Shown: one piece after another, positions 22,283 to 30,668 of the stretch
Layout: the number at the start of each line of letters is the position of its first letter
How positions within the stretch are numbered: the first letter of the stretch is position 1
Source of the DNA: Oscillospiraceae bacterium
Lineage (GTDB): Bacteria > Bacillota > Clostridia > Oscillospirales > CAG-272
Length of the DNA: 32,974 nucleotides
Assembly: GCA_015064345.1 (NCBI GenBank)
Contig: SVSK01000022.1
Location: forward strand, 1 to 32,974
Direction: 5' to 3'
Notes under the pieces: model-generated
Told to the model about the DNA's origin: nothing
The model's input: only the letters and a program-made list of their open reading frames with translations
Database searches by the model: none
Program-made: the position numbers and the translations under genes

Positions 22283-25014
22283 GACCGCTGAAACTGAAGA
22301 TGCAGGCATTCGGTCCATATGCCGGAGAAACCGAACTGGACCTTGCGCCTCTGACCAAAGGTGGATTGTACCTGATCTGTGGTGATACAGGCTCCGGCAA
22401 GACCATGCTTTTCGATGCGATAACGTATGCTCTATACGGTGAGCCCAGCGGTAATACCCGTGAAGCATCAATGCTCCGAAGCAAATACGCAAAGCATGAG
22501 GATATGACCTATGCTGAGCTCTGCTTCGAGAACGGCGGACGTATATATAAAGTCTACCGCGAATGGGGTAAGGAGAGACTGAAGAAGGGTGAACTTGTCG
22601 AGGAACGCTCAACTGAAGCGTGGCTTGAATACCCCGACGGACGGCGTGTGAACAAGCACAGAGACGTAACAGCCGCTGTGTGTGACATAATCGGACTGGA
22701 CAGAGAAAGATTCCGTCGTACCGTTATGATCGCTCAGGGAGAATTCCGTGAACTGCTGCTCACAAAGACGGACAAACGCATGGAGATACTTCGCAGTATA
22801 TTCAAAACGGAGCTGTTCGCTGATTTTGCGAAAAAAGCCAAGGAAGAATATAGCGCAGAGAGTAAAAATGCAGAGCTGCTCCGTGGCAGTGCCGAGAGCT
22901 GTGCGGCAATGATGAGCGTGTCAGAACCCGAGGTGCGTGAGGTGCTGGAGAAGGTGCCTTATGTTCAGGTGTCAGAACTGAAAAAATGCGTGACAGAGCT
23001 TATCATATCCGAGAGGGAAACAGTTGATGAAATAAGAACGGAGCTTGAGAAGGTCTCAAAAGAGGCAAAAGAGATTAATGAGCTGTTCATTCGCTCGGAA
23101 TCTGACAGAAAAGCAGAGAATACGAAGTCAGAGCTTCAGAAGACGCTTGAAATTGCTGAACGCAAGCTTAATGAGGCAGAATCAAGACTTGAAGAAAGTG
23201 AAAAGCATGCAGGTATAATAGCGCTTTTCAATGAAAAAATAGCACAATACCGTGCAATATCAGCCGCATATGACGAGCTTGAGACGCTGAATTCTGCACT
23301 CACCGAAGCCATAGCACAAAGAGATAAAACAGAATCTCAGCTTAATAAAACCAAAACACGAATAGAGGTAATATCAGCAGAGTTTGACGCGCTTTCACAG
23401 TCAATTGCTGAATTTAACGAAAAACTTTCCGTGATCGCAAAGGCTGGGGCAGAGCGTGAGAAGGAAGCGGAAAGCGTACGCATTATCGAAAAGCGGCTGG
23501 CTGTTGTAAGAAGCTGTAAAGATTGTGCAGAAAAGCTCGGTATTGCCGAAGACGAGTACAAAATTGCATCAGCAAAAATGCTCGCAGCCAAAGAACTCTA
23601 CACTGCCAAAACAAGAGAATATTTTGACTCTATCGCGGGTGTTCTCTCTGCCGGACTTCTTGAGGGTGTGCCGTGTCCGGTTTGTGGATCGACCGACCAT
23701 CCGGCTCCTGCTGTGATAGACGGTAACGCGGTCACAAAAGAAGAACTTGACCTGCTGGCTTCAGAGAGTGAAAAAACCTCAACAGAAGCTGAAGCGGCTG
23801 CTGTTCGTGTTCAGGTATTACGAGCAGATCTGGACAGATTGACTGAGGAAATATGTACCTTTGCCCCCTGCGGACAGAGCATTCCGGAGACTGAAAAGAG
23901 CCTCTCTGAAGAATTCTCGCGCCTGAACGAGAGAGTTTCTGAACTTGATACCGTTGCTAAAGAAAAAGCGACTGTGCAAAGGGCCCTTGCCGATGCTACG
24001 GACAAACTTGAGCGCGCGAATGTTCTTCTTGACACCGATAAAGCAAATCTTGTAGAGTTGACCGCGTCATTGTCGGCACTTTCTGCTGCGGTGAATGAAA
24101 AAACCGCACAGCGAGACAAAACTGCGGAGAAATTGCCTTTTGAGTCTAAAGAAAAACTCGAAGCGGAAATTACACGGCTGACTGCGCAGTCTGAAGAGCT
24201 TCTTGCCATTCTCGAAAATGCGAAAGCTGCGAAGAAATCCGCTGAAATGGAGCGTGAAGCGGCAAGAGCGGGACTGTTAACCTTGTCTCAGCAGCTTGCC
24301 AACAGTATTGCTGACAGGTATGATGAGCTACAGGCACTCACGGGCGAATATGACCGCATGACCGAGCAGACAAGATTCCGTCTTGTGGAGGTTGAAACTG
24401 CGGCTGAAAAGAACCGTGGCACATCTTCAATGCTTCTGCGGACAATGCTTCAGCTTGAGAAGTGTGAAAAGCGTTTATCTACTCTCGCAGAAATATCCGA
24501 CACGGCTAACGGAACTGTCAAGGGCAAGGACAAGATCATGCTTGAGACCTTCTGGCAGATACGCTTGTTTGAGCGAATAATTCGCAGGGCTAATATCCGC
24601 CTGATGCAGATGACTGACGGCAGATATGAGCTGAGACGTCGCAAGACATCTGCAGACCAACGAGGCAAGAGCGGACTTGAGCTTGATATTGTCGACCATT
24701 GGAATGGTAGCGTTCGCAATGTAAGCACACTTTCCGGTGGCGAGTCATTTGCGGCATCTCTTGCGCTAGCGCTGGCGTTGTCAGACGAAACCGAAGCTGA
24801 AGCAGGCGGAGTGAAAATTGACGCAATGTTTATCGACGAGGGCTTTGGCTCGCTTGACGATACGTCACTTGAGACAGCACTTACCGTTCTTGAATCTCAG
24901 TCGGGCGGTCGCTCTGTGGGTATCATCTCCCATGTTGGCGCACTCCGAGAGAAAATCGAGAGAAAGATCCTTGTCACCAAGCACGGCGGCGAGAGCAGGG
25001 TGAGAATACAGTAA
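22279..25014 (+). CDS. sbcC: exonuclease subunit SbcC (Rad50-like SMC ATPase)
   Basis: The 911-residue ATPase partner of SbcD. Walker A GDTGSGKT is at 35-42 and IAQGEFRELL follows near 155. Long coiled coils (about 180-440 and 490-760) flank the zinc hook CPVC at 466-469, which joins two complexes. The C-terminal ATPase half has the signature LSGGE (818-822) and Walker B FIDEGFGSLDD with Asp853/Glu854. All motifs are intact. It is shorter than E. coli SbcC (about 1050), which reflects shorter coiled coils. It is translationally coupled to sbcD; no terminator is seen after it and the next gene has its own promoter. Confidence 0.96.
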   Translation: MRPLKLKMQAFGPYAGETELDLAPLTKGGLYLICGDTGSGKTMLFDAITYALYGEPSGNTREASMLRSKYAKHEDMTYAELCFENGGRIYKVYREWGKERLKKGELVEERSTEAWLEYPDGRRVNKHRDVTAAVCDIIGLDRERFRRTVMIAQGEFRELLLTKTDKRMEILRSIFKTELFADFAKKAKEEYSAESKNAELLRGSAESCAAMMSVSEPEVREVLEKVPYVQVSELKKCVTELIISERETVDEIRTELEKVSKEAKEINELFIRSESDRKAENTKSELQKTLEIAERKLNEAESRLEESEKHAGIIALFNEKIAQYRAISAAYDELETLNSALTEAIAQRDKTESQLNKTKTRIEVISAEFDALSQSIAEFNEKLSVIAKAGAEREKEAESVRIIEKRLAVVRSCKDCAEKLGIAEDEYKIASAKMLAAKELYTAKTREYFDSIAGVLSAGLLEGVPCPVCGSTDHPAPAVIDGNAVTKEELDLLASESEKTSTEAEAAAVRVQVLRADLDRLTEEICTFAPCGQSIPETEKSLSEEFSRLNERVSELDTVAKEKATVQRALADATDKLERANVLLDTDKANLVELTASLSALSAAVNEKTAQRDKTAEKLPFESKEKLEAEITRLTAQSEELLAILENAKAAKKSAEMEREAARAGLLTLSQQLANSIADRYDELQALTGEYDRMTEQTRFRLVEVETAAEKNRGTSSMLLRTMLQLEKCEKRLSTLAEISDTANGTVKGKDKIMLETFWQIRLFERIIRRANIRLMQMTDGRYELRRRKTSADQRGKSGLELDIVDHWNGSVRNVSTLSGGESFAASLALALALSDETEAEAGGVKIDAMFIDEGFGSLDDTSLETALTVLESQSGGRSVGIISHVGALREKIERKILVTKHGGESRVRIQ

Positions 25015-25038
25015 AACGGCAGTAAATTCGCCCAAAAC

Positions 25039-25067
25039 TTGACTTTAGCTCCCCTATGTGCTAAAAT
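25039..25067 (+). promoter_or_regulatory. sigma-A promoter of the flippase-MazG-pepF unit
   Basis: TTGACT (25039-25044), 17-nt spacer, TAAAAT (25062-25067), about 38 nt before the proposed CTG start at 25106. Confidence 0.7.
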
Positions 25068-25105
25068 ATTACATAACAAAAATACACTAAAAAGAAGGTT
25101 TTATT

Positions 25106-26671
25106 CTGGAAAACACAAATAAAAGAGGCTCGTTCCTTCAGGGGGCGTTTATCCTCACAATATCCACCGCATTCGTTAAGATAGCGGGACTTCTCTTTAC
25201 CATACCCATTGCTAATATGGAAAGCGTGGATATGAGTAATTTCTACTCTGCCTACGACATATACAATATGTTTGCTGTTCTTGCATCAGCAGGTCTGCCC
25301 GTAGCGGTATCTCGAATGGTCAGCGAAACTCTCGTTTACAACAATACAGACGAGGCAGAGCGCATTTACAAGGTATCTGTACGAATATTCACCATCATTG
25401 GTGCTGTTATAGCGGCGATCATGTTCTTCGGTGCAGAGCTGCTCGCAGGGCTTATTCGAAATCCCGGTGCGGCAATGCCTATCAGAGTTCTCTCAGTGAC
25501 AGCATTCTGCTCATTTTTGATGTCATCCCTCCGCGGATACTTCCAAGGGCACTCCAACATGCGTCACACGGCATTCTCACAGGTGATAGAGGCATTTTCA
25601 AAGCTTGTATTCGGCTGCGCGCTTGCATACGTTATAGGTAAGGCTGAGTTTACCTTTATGGAAGGCTCAACCGGTGCTATCGCAGGCGTTTCCATCGGTG
25701 CGGTGTTGTCGGTCGTGTATCTGACGATCAACAAAAAGCGTGCCATGCGCGATTTTGTGCCGTCAAACACTCCTGTTCGTGCGGACAAGGCCATCATCAA
25801 AGAACTGTTCCGTATCGCGATTCCCGTGTCTCTCGGCGCTTCTGTTATGTCGCTGGTTAACCTTATTGATACAGCGGTAATACTCGGTATTCTTCAGGAC
25901 AGCCTCCATTATACAGAGGCACATGCCAAAGAGCTTTATGCCGCATTCGGGCATGCTAAAAAGATCTTTAATTTCCCCTCCGCATTTATCGTACCTTTCT
26001 CTGTAAGCATTCTGCCTGCGCTCACAGCGGCGTTTACTGCAAAGGATAAGGACGGAGTGGCGAAGAATATGACGACCTGCTTCAAGTATGCTTTGATGCT
26101 TGCACTTCCTGCGGGCGTTGGTATATCTGTGCTTGCAGGCCCGATCATGAATATTCTCTACTTCAACGTACCCGAGCAGGCTGAAGCAGGAACACCTATC
26201 CTCGCGGTATTCGGTATTGCGGTAATTCTGTACGCAGTAGTTTCTATCAGCGGTGCGATACTCCAGTCCTTCGGTCAGGTAAACAAGCCGCTTATCAGCC
26301 TTTGCGTCGGTGCGGTAATTAAATGCGCGCTCAACTTCGTGCTTGTTGGCGTTGAATCCATCAACATCCTCGGCGCACCTATCGCAACCTGTGTGTGTTA
26401 CGTTGTAATGATCGGAATGAACGTGTTCTTCCTCAGAAAGTATCTCGGTGGTTGCCGTGCAATTATCTTGAATACTCTAAAAACTGGCATATCGGCAGCT
26501 CTCATGGGCGTAGCGGCGTATTTCGTAAATATTCCTCTTGGCTCGGCTCTCGGCATGAAGATAGGCGGACTTGTGTCTATCTGTGTCGGTGCGGCTGTAT
26601 ATGCAGTGCTGATCATCGTGCTGAAGATCGTAACGATGAATGAGATCAAGTCAATGCTCAGGAGAGGATAA
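25106..26671 (+). CDS. SpoVB/MurJ-like polysaccharide or lipid II flippase, apparent CTG start
   Basis: A 521-residue MVF/MOP-superfamily exporter with about 14 transmembrane helices. It would flip lipid-linked sugar precursors for wall, spore cortex or surface polymer synthesis. The first ATG (25217) would drop the conserved N-terminus. In-frame codons upstream encode LENTNKRGSFLQGAFILTIS and AFVKIAGLLFTIPIANM, matching the usual opening and first helix of the family. The frame opens after TAA at 25088. AGAAGG sits 7 nt before CTG 25106, and no ATG, GTG or TTG lies between, so CTG (or less likely ATT at 25103) is the start, barring a sequence error. Other markers: LASAGLPVAVSRMVSE and LRGYFQGHSNM. 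It ends 1 nt before the MazG-like gene. Confidence 0.85.
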   Translation: MENTNKRGSFLQGAFILTISTAFVKIAGLLFTIPIANMESVDMSNFYSAYDIYNMFAVLASAGLPVAVSRMVSETLVYNNTDEAERIYKVSVRIFTIIGAVIAAIMFFGAELLAGLIRNPGAAMPIRVLSVTAFCSFLMSSLRGYFQGHSNMRHTAFSQVIEAFSKLVFGCALAYVIGKAEFTFMEGSTGAIAGVSIGAVLSVVYLTINKKRAMRDFVPSNTPVRADKAIIKELFRIAIPVSLGASVMSLVNLIDTAVILGILQDSLHYTEAHAKELYAAFGHAKKIFNFPSAFIVPFSVSILPALTAAFTAKDKDGVAKNMTTCFKYALMLALPAGVGISVLAGPIMNILYFNVPEQAEAGTPILAVFGIAVILYAVVSISGAILQSFGQVNKPLISLCVGAVIKCALNFVLVGVESINILGAPIATCVCYVVMIGMNVFFLRKYLGGCRAIILNTLKTGISAALMGVAAYFVNIPLGSALGMKIGGLVSICVGAAVYAVLIIVLKIVTMNEIKSMLRRG

Positions 26672-26672
26672 T

Positions 26673-26978
26673 ATGGCACTTCAAAAGCTTGTACGGGACA
26701 AGATTCCCGAGATAATTCGGTGTAGCGGTGAAGAGCCTGTTACAAGAATCATGGATGACGGCGAATATCTTATTGCGCTTGAAAAGAAGCTCGACGAAGA
26801 GGTGGCGGAATATCACGAAAGCCATGATGTCGAGGAGCTTGCCGATGTGCTTGAAGTGGTTTATGCTTTGTGCGAGGCACAGGGAAAGACGATTGACGAT
26901 CTTATGCGTGTATACAGCAAAAAGCACGAGGAGCGCGGCGGCTTCAAGGAAAAAATATTTCTTATCTCAAAAAAATAA
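26673..26978 (+). CDS. MazG-like nucleoside triphosphate pyrophosphohydrolase
   Basis: A 101-residue single-domain protein of the all-alpha NTP pyrophosphatase superfamily. Seen: the opening KLVRDKIPEII typical of the small phosphoribosyl-ATP pyrophosphohydrolase-like members, and the metal-binding acidic motif LDEEVAEY with EELADVLEVV one helix later. Such enzymes hydrolyse non-canonical NTPs to monophosphates; the substrate here is not known. ATG at 26673 follows GGAGAGG inside the end of the flippase gene; the longer in-frame form from 26640 lies inside that gene and is rejected. pepF starts 20 nt later. Confidence 0.85.
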   Translation: MALQKLVRDKIPEIIRCSGEEPVTRIMDDGEYLIALEKKLDEEVAEYHESHDVEELADVLEVVYALCEAQGKTIDDLMRVYSKKHEERGGFKEKIFLISKK

Positions 26979-26998
26979 TTTTTGAAAGGATATACACT

Positions 26999-28777
26999 AT
27001 GAAAAACAGAAACGAGATCCCCGCAAAATATAAGTGGGACTTTACTCACCTGTTCGCAGACCGCGACGCATGGGAGAAGGAGTACGCTGAATGTGAGGCT
27101 CTTCTTCCCACACTTGCAGCGCTGAAGGGAACACTGGGTAAGTCCGCTGAATCCCTTTACAACGCATACGAGACGATCAACGCACTTGAAGAAAAGTTCT
27201 CGAAAGTTGCGGTTTACGCCCACTACGCAAAGGTTATTGATGGCGGTGACCCTGCAGGTCTTGAGATGACTGACAAGATCCACATGCTCGGCGTAAAGTT
27301 TGGCACTATTATGGCATTCGCTGAACCCGAGCTCATGGCTATTCCCGAGGAAACACTCAAGGAGTTCATGAACTACGAGCCGCTGAGAAGCAGATACGCT
27401 CACATCATTGAAGATTCCACACGTCTCCGCAACCACATCCTTGACGAAAAGAGCGAGGCTATGCTGGCTCAGTTCGGCAAGATCACAGGCACAATGTCTG
27501 ACGTGTTCAACATGTTCACCAACGTTGAAATGGAGCTTCCAAAGGTTATCGACGAAGAGGGCAACGAAGCTGAACTTACAGCGGGTAACTTTGGTGTTTA
27601 CCGCGAATCAACAAAGAAAGAAGTTCGCGATACAGCATTCAAGGCAATGTTCGGTACATATGGCAAGTACAAGAACACATTTGCTACTATCTACGGCGGC
27701 AACGTAAAGAAGGACAACCTTCTCGCATCTCTCCGCGGCTATTCATCTGCCCGTGAAGCAAAGCTTGCAGGATCCAACGTTCCCGAGGCTGTTTACGACG
27801 CTCTTATCGAGGCTATCCACGATGCGATTCCCTCTATGAGCAAGTACCTTAAACTCCGTAAGAAGGTAATGGGCGTTGACAAGATCGACGTTTACGACCT
27901 TTACACACCTATGGTAGCGGATGTTGAATATCCCATGCCTTATGAGACTGCTTGTGAACTCGTTTACAACGCAGTAGCACCCCTTGGCGAACAATATCAG
28001 AAGGTTATCCGTCGTGCTTACGAAGAAAACTGGATCGACGTATACGAAACTCCCGGTAAGGAATCAGGCGCATTCTCATCCGGCGTTTACGGCGTACATC
28101 CCTTCGTAAAGCTTAACTACACAGATACACTCGACGACGCTTTCACCCTTGCACATGAGCTTGGTCACGCAATGCACTCCTACCTCTCCTCCGAGAAGCA
28201 GGACTACGCAAACCACAGCTACCATCTTCTCGTTGCTGAGGTGGCTTCCACTTGTAACGAAGTTCTTCTTACAAAGTATCTCCTCTCCATCGAAAAGGAT
28301 CCTGCACGCCGTGCATACATTCTCAACCACTTCCTTGAAGGCTTCAGAACAACAGTATTCCGTCAGACTCTCTTCGCAGAGTTCGAGCACAAGGCTCACA
28401 TGATGGAAGCTGCCGGAAAGCCTCTCACAGCAGGATCACTTTCCGCAGTTTACGCAGAGCTTGAAAAGATGTATTACTGCGAGGCTGAATTCCGCGATGA
28501 GATCCAGTATGAGTGGTCCTACATTCCCCACTTCTACCGCGCATACTACGTTTACCAGTATGCTACCGGTTTCTCCTCCGCTGTTGCAATCGCCACCAAC
28601 ATTCTTGAAACAGGTGATCCCTCTGCTTATCTCGAATTCCTTTCCTCCGGCGGTTCCGATTACCCCATCAACGAGTTGAAGATCGCAGGCATCGACCTCA
28701 CATCTCCCGATGTTGTGAAGAACGCCATGAAGGTGTTCGACGAAACTATCGACGAGCTTGCTGAGATTATTGGATAA
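26999..28777 (+). CDS. pepF: oligoendopeptidase F (M3B metallopeptidase)
   Basis: A 592-residue cytosolic zinc peptidase cleaving short oligopeptides. Seen: the zinc motif HELGH at 386-390 (FTLAHELGHAMHSYLS) and the third ligand Glu414 in LLVAEVASTCNE. The N-terminal PepF domain starts IPAKYKWDFTHLFADRDAWEKE. The C-terminal part has FYRAYYVYQYATGFSSAVAI, with the substrate-binding tyrosines of the family. The length is typical (about 600). ATG at 26999 follows GAAAGGAT. Codon use is strongly biased, suggesting high expression. It is the last gene of the flippase-MazG-pepF unit and a terminator follows. pcp, another peptidase gene, is next with its own promoter. Confidence 0.96.
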   Translation: MKNRNEIPAKYKWDFTHLFADRDAWEKEYAECEALLPTLAALKGTLGKSAESLYNAYETINALEEKFSKVAVYAHYAKVIDGGDPAGLEMTDKIHMLGVKFGTIMAFAEPELMAIPEETLKEFMNYEPLRSRYAHIIEDSTRLRNHILDEKSEAMLAQFGKITGTMSDVFNMFTNVEMELPKVIDEEGNEAELTAGNFGVYRESTKKEVRDTAFKAMFGTYGKYKNTFATIYGGNVKKDNLLASLRGYSSAREAKLAGSNVPEAVYDALIEAIHDAIPSMSKYLKLRKKVMGVDKIDVYDLYTPMVADVEYPMPYETACELVYNAVAPLGEQYQKVIRRAYEENWIDVYETPGKESGAFSSGVYGVHPFVKLNYTDTLDDAFTLAHELGHAMHSYLSSEKQDYANHSYHLLVAEVASTCNEVLLTKYLLSIEKDPARRAYILNHFLEGFRTTVFRQTLFAEFEHKAHMMEAAGKPLTAGSLSAVYAELEKMYYCEAEFRDEIQYEWSYIPHFYRAYYVYQYATGFSSAVAIATNILETGDPSAYLEFLSSGGSDYPINELKIAGIDLTSPDVVKNAMKVFDETIDELAEIIG

Positions 28778-28785
28778 ATAAATAC

Positions 28786-28814
28786 AAGCCTCACTTTGCC
28801 GTGGGGCTTTTGTT
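28786..28814 (+). terminator. Rho-independent terminator after pepF
   Basis: AAGCCTCAC pairs with GTGGGGCTT (one T-G pair) around TTTGCC, followed by TTGTT. The tail is short. Confidence 0.75.
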
Positions 28815-28818
28815 ATGC

Positions 28819-28848
28819 TTGACAAACTTGCTTGCGTGATGCTAAAAT
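28819..28848 (+). promoter_or_regulatory. sigma-A promoter of pcp
   Basis: Perfect TTGACA (28819-28824), 18-nt spacer, TAAAAT (28843-28848), about 28 nt before the pcp start. Confidence 0.75.
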
Positions 28849-28876
28849 AGTCATATATATACATAGGAGGTGCGGA

Positions 28877-29482
28877 ATGAAGATATTACTTACAGCCTTT
28901 GACCCGTTTGGCGGAGAGAGCATTAATCCCGCAGAAGAAGGGGTAAAGCTTGCTACACCTCCCGAAGGAGTGGAGCTTTATAAGCTGACAGTCCCTACCG
29001 TATTCGGCAAAGCGGAGAAAACTGTAATCGCGGAGATAGAGCGCGTCCACCCCGATGCTGTCATTATGATCGGTCAGGCGGGTGGCAGGAGCGGAATCAC
29101 TCCCGAGCGTGTTGCTATCAATGTGGATGAAGCAAAAATTGCCGACAACGAGGGTAACATTCCTGCAAGTCAGCCGATAATTTCTGACGCTCCCGCAGCG
29201 TATTTCTCCACGTTGCCCATTCACGCGATAACAGAAGTACTGAACAAGGGTGGTATCACTTCGTCAATTTCCAATACAGCGGGTACGTTTGTGTGTAACC
29301 ATCTCATGTATAGTGTTCTTCATTACGCGGCGCAAAGATACCCCAAAATGCGCGCAGGATTTGTTCACGTGCCGTATTTGCCCACTCAAAAAGCGGGGAA
29401 GAGCGAGGGTACACCGTCAATGCCCCTTGAGACAATAGTGCGTGGACTTGAGATCATCCTTTCCGCAGTCGCATCCGAATAA
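28877..29482 (+). CDS. pcp: pyroglutamyl-peptidase I
   Basis: A 201-residue cysteine peptidase (C15) removing N-terminal pyroglutamate from peptides in the cytosol. The opening MKILLTAFDPFGGESINPA is diagnostic. The catalytic triad is visible: Glu77 in GITPERVAIN, Cys140 in NTAGTFVCNHLMY and His164 in FVHVPYLP. The length is slightly below the usual 210-215. ATG at 28877 has AGGAGG 6 nt upstream; the in-frame upstream extension to 28832 would include the -10 box and is rejected. It is monocistronic, with promoter and terminator. With pepF it suggests peptide breakdown as a local theme. Confidence 0.96.
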   Translation: MKILLTAFDPFGGESINPAEEGVKLATPPEGVELYKLTVPTVFGKAEKTVIAEIERVHPDAVIMIGQAGGRSGITPERVAINVDEAKIADNEGNIPASQPIISDAPAAYFSTLPIHAITEVLNKGGITSSISNTAGTFVCNHLMYSVLHYAAQRYPKMRAGFVHVPYLPTQKAGKSEGTPSMPLETIVRGLEIILSAVASE

Positions 29483-29491
29483 GAAAAGCAA

Positions 29492-29526
29492 AACCACAGA
29501 CGTACAAATCTGTGGTTCTTTTTTTA
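29492..29526 (+). terminator. Rho-independent terminator of pcp
   Basis: AACCACAGA / TCTGTGGTT perfect 9-bp stem with 8-nt loop, followed by CTTTTTTT. Confidence 0.92.
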
Positions 29527-29541
29527 AGTGAAAATTTGGTA

Positions 29542-29570
29542 TTGACATTTTCAGGAAGAGGTGCTATACT
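29542..29570 (+). promoter_or_regulatory. orphan sigma-A promoter
   Basis: Perfect TTGACA (29542-29547), 17-nt spacer, TATACT (29565-29570) right after the pcp terminator. No plus-strand gene follows; transcription would run into the 3' end of cysK in antisense. Confidence 0.65.
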
Positions 29571-29576
29571 ATTGTC

Positions 29577-29613
29577 GGTGGGAGTGGTGTCAAATGTCTT
29601 GACCCCTCCCACC
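29577..29613 (+). ncRNA. strong hairpin at the 5' end of the orphan transcript (candidate small RNA)
   Basis: GGTGGGAG...GGTGTCA and TGACCCCTCCCACC form a stem of about 14 base pairs interrupted by two bulged T, with a 7-nt loop. It starts almost exactly at the expected transcription start. No T-run follows, so it is not a terminator for this strand. On the minus strand it lies 33 nt after the cysK stop, also without a T-run. A 5' hairpin would stabilise an RNA; a 3' end was not identified. Confidence 0.4.
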
Positions 29614-29646
29614 TTCTCTATTGGGAAAACATCATAAAGAATCTTT

Positions 29647-30615
29647 TCACCGTTTGTTGAATTGGCAATGCGTAATTTTGCCTTCCAATTTGAACATTTC
29701 GGTTGAAAGATATCTGTCTCCCGTGTCGGGAAGCAGAACAACGATAGTTTTGCCGTAGTTTTTCTCTCGCTTCGCAAGCTCAATTCCCGCCCAAAGTGCC
29801 GCACCTGAGGAGATACCGCAGAGAATACCCTCGGTTACGCCAAGCATTCTGCCCGTAGAGTAGGAATCGTCAGCTGTTACGGTGATTATCTCGTCATAAA
29901 TTGCAGTGTTCAGCACTTCGGGAACAAAACCTGCTCCAATGCCCTGGATCTTGTGTGCGCCACCGATGCCGCGTGAAAGATAAGGTGAATCTGATGGCTC
30001 AACCGCAACCACCGTCACATCAGGCTTAACGGATTTCAGATATTCGCCAACGCCTGTGATAGTACCGCCCGTGCCAACGCCAGCAACGAAAATATCAACC
30101 TCACCGTCTGTGTCTTTCCAAATTTCGGGTCCTGTTGTCTCGCGGTGAACCTTGGAATTGGCAGGATTTACAAACTGACCTGCGACAAACGATCCGGGAA
30201 TTTCCTTGGTCATCTGTTCAGCTTTTGCGATAGCTCCGTTCATGCCCAGCGCACCGTCTGTGAGAACAAGCTCCGCACCGTATGCCTTCATCAGTGTGAT
30301 ACGCTCAACTGACATGCTGTCGGGCATAACGATGATGCATCTGTAGCCTCTTGCCGCCGCTACGGAAGCCAGCCCGATGCCTGTGTTGCCGGAAGTAGGC
30401 TCAATTATTACGGAATCCTTTGTGAGAATACCTCTTGCCTCTGCGTCGTCCAGCATAGCCTTGGCAACTCTGTCCTTTGCGCTGCCTGCGGGATTGAATG
30501 ACTCAAGCTTGGCTATAAGCCTTGCACAAAGACCGAGTTTCTTTTCAATATTTGAGAGTTCAAGGAGAGGAGTGTGACCAATGAGTTCCTCTGCTGACTT
30601 ATAGATCTTTGCCAT
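29647..30615 (-). CDS. cysK: cysteine synthase A (O-acetylserine sulfhydrylase)
   Basis: A 322-residue PLP enzyme making cysteine from O-acetylserine and sulfide. Seen: the PLP lysine Lys47 in NPAGSAKDRVA, the substrate loop PTSGNTGIGLA, the phosphate-binding GVGTGGTITG, and the late CGISSGAALWAG. The body ends at DTGDRYLSTEMF as usual. A tail of about 14 residues (KLEGKITHCQFNKR) extends past the common end of the family. ATG at 30615 has GGAGG at 5-6 nt. No promoter is obvious in the 53-nt gap to the upstream metallophosphoesterase gene, so readthrough from it is likely. Its 3' flank faces the orphan promoter on the other strand. Confidence 0.96.
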   Translation of the reverse strand: MAKIYKSAEELIGHTPLLELSNIEKKLGLCARLIAKLESFNPAGSAKDRVAKAMLDDAEARGILTKDSVIIEPTSGNTGIGLASVAAARGYRCIIVMPDSMSVERITLMKAYGAELVLTDGALGMNGAIAKAEQMTKEIPGSFVAGQFVNPANSKVHRETTGPEIWKDTDGEVDIFVAGVGTGGTITGVGEYLKSVKPDVTVVAVEPSDSPYLSRGIGGAHKIQGIGAGFVPEVLNTAIYDEIITVTADDSYSTGRMLGVTEGILCGISSGAALWAGIELAKREKNYGKTIVVLLPDTGDRYLSTEMFKLEGKITHCQFNKR

Positions 30616-30668
30616 AGTGCCTCCGTATTATTGTATGTTATTGCGTATGAAATCGAGGCTGCCGTACT

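Noticed and set aside
22007-22612. A 201-codon minus-strand frame across the sbcD-sbcC junction
   Set aside because: Antisense to two clear genes; the translation is rich in Arg, Ser and His without domain pattern.
29577-29613. Terminator of cysK on the minus strand
   Set aside because: The stem is strong but is followed on the minus strand by GACAATAGTATAGC, without a T-run.
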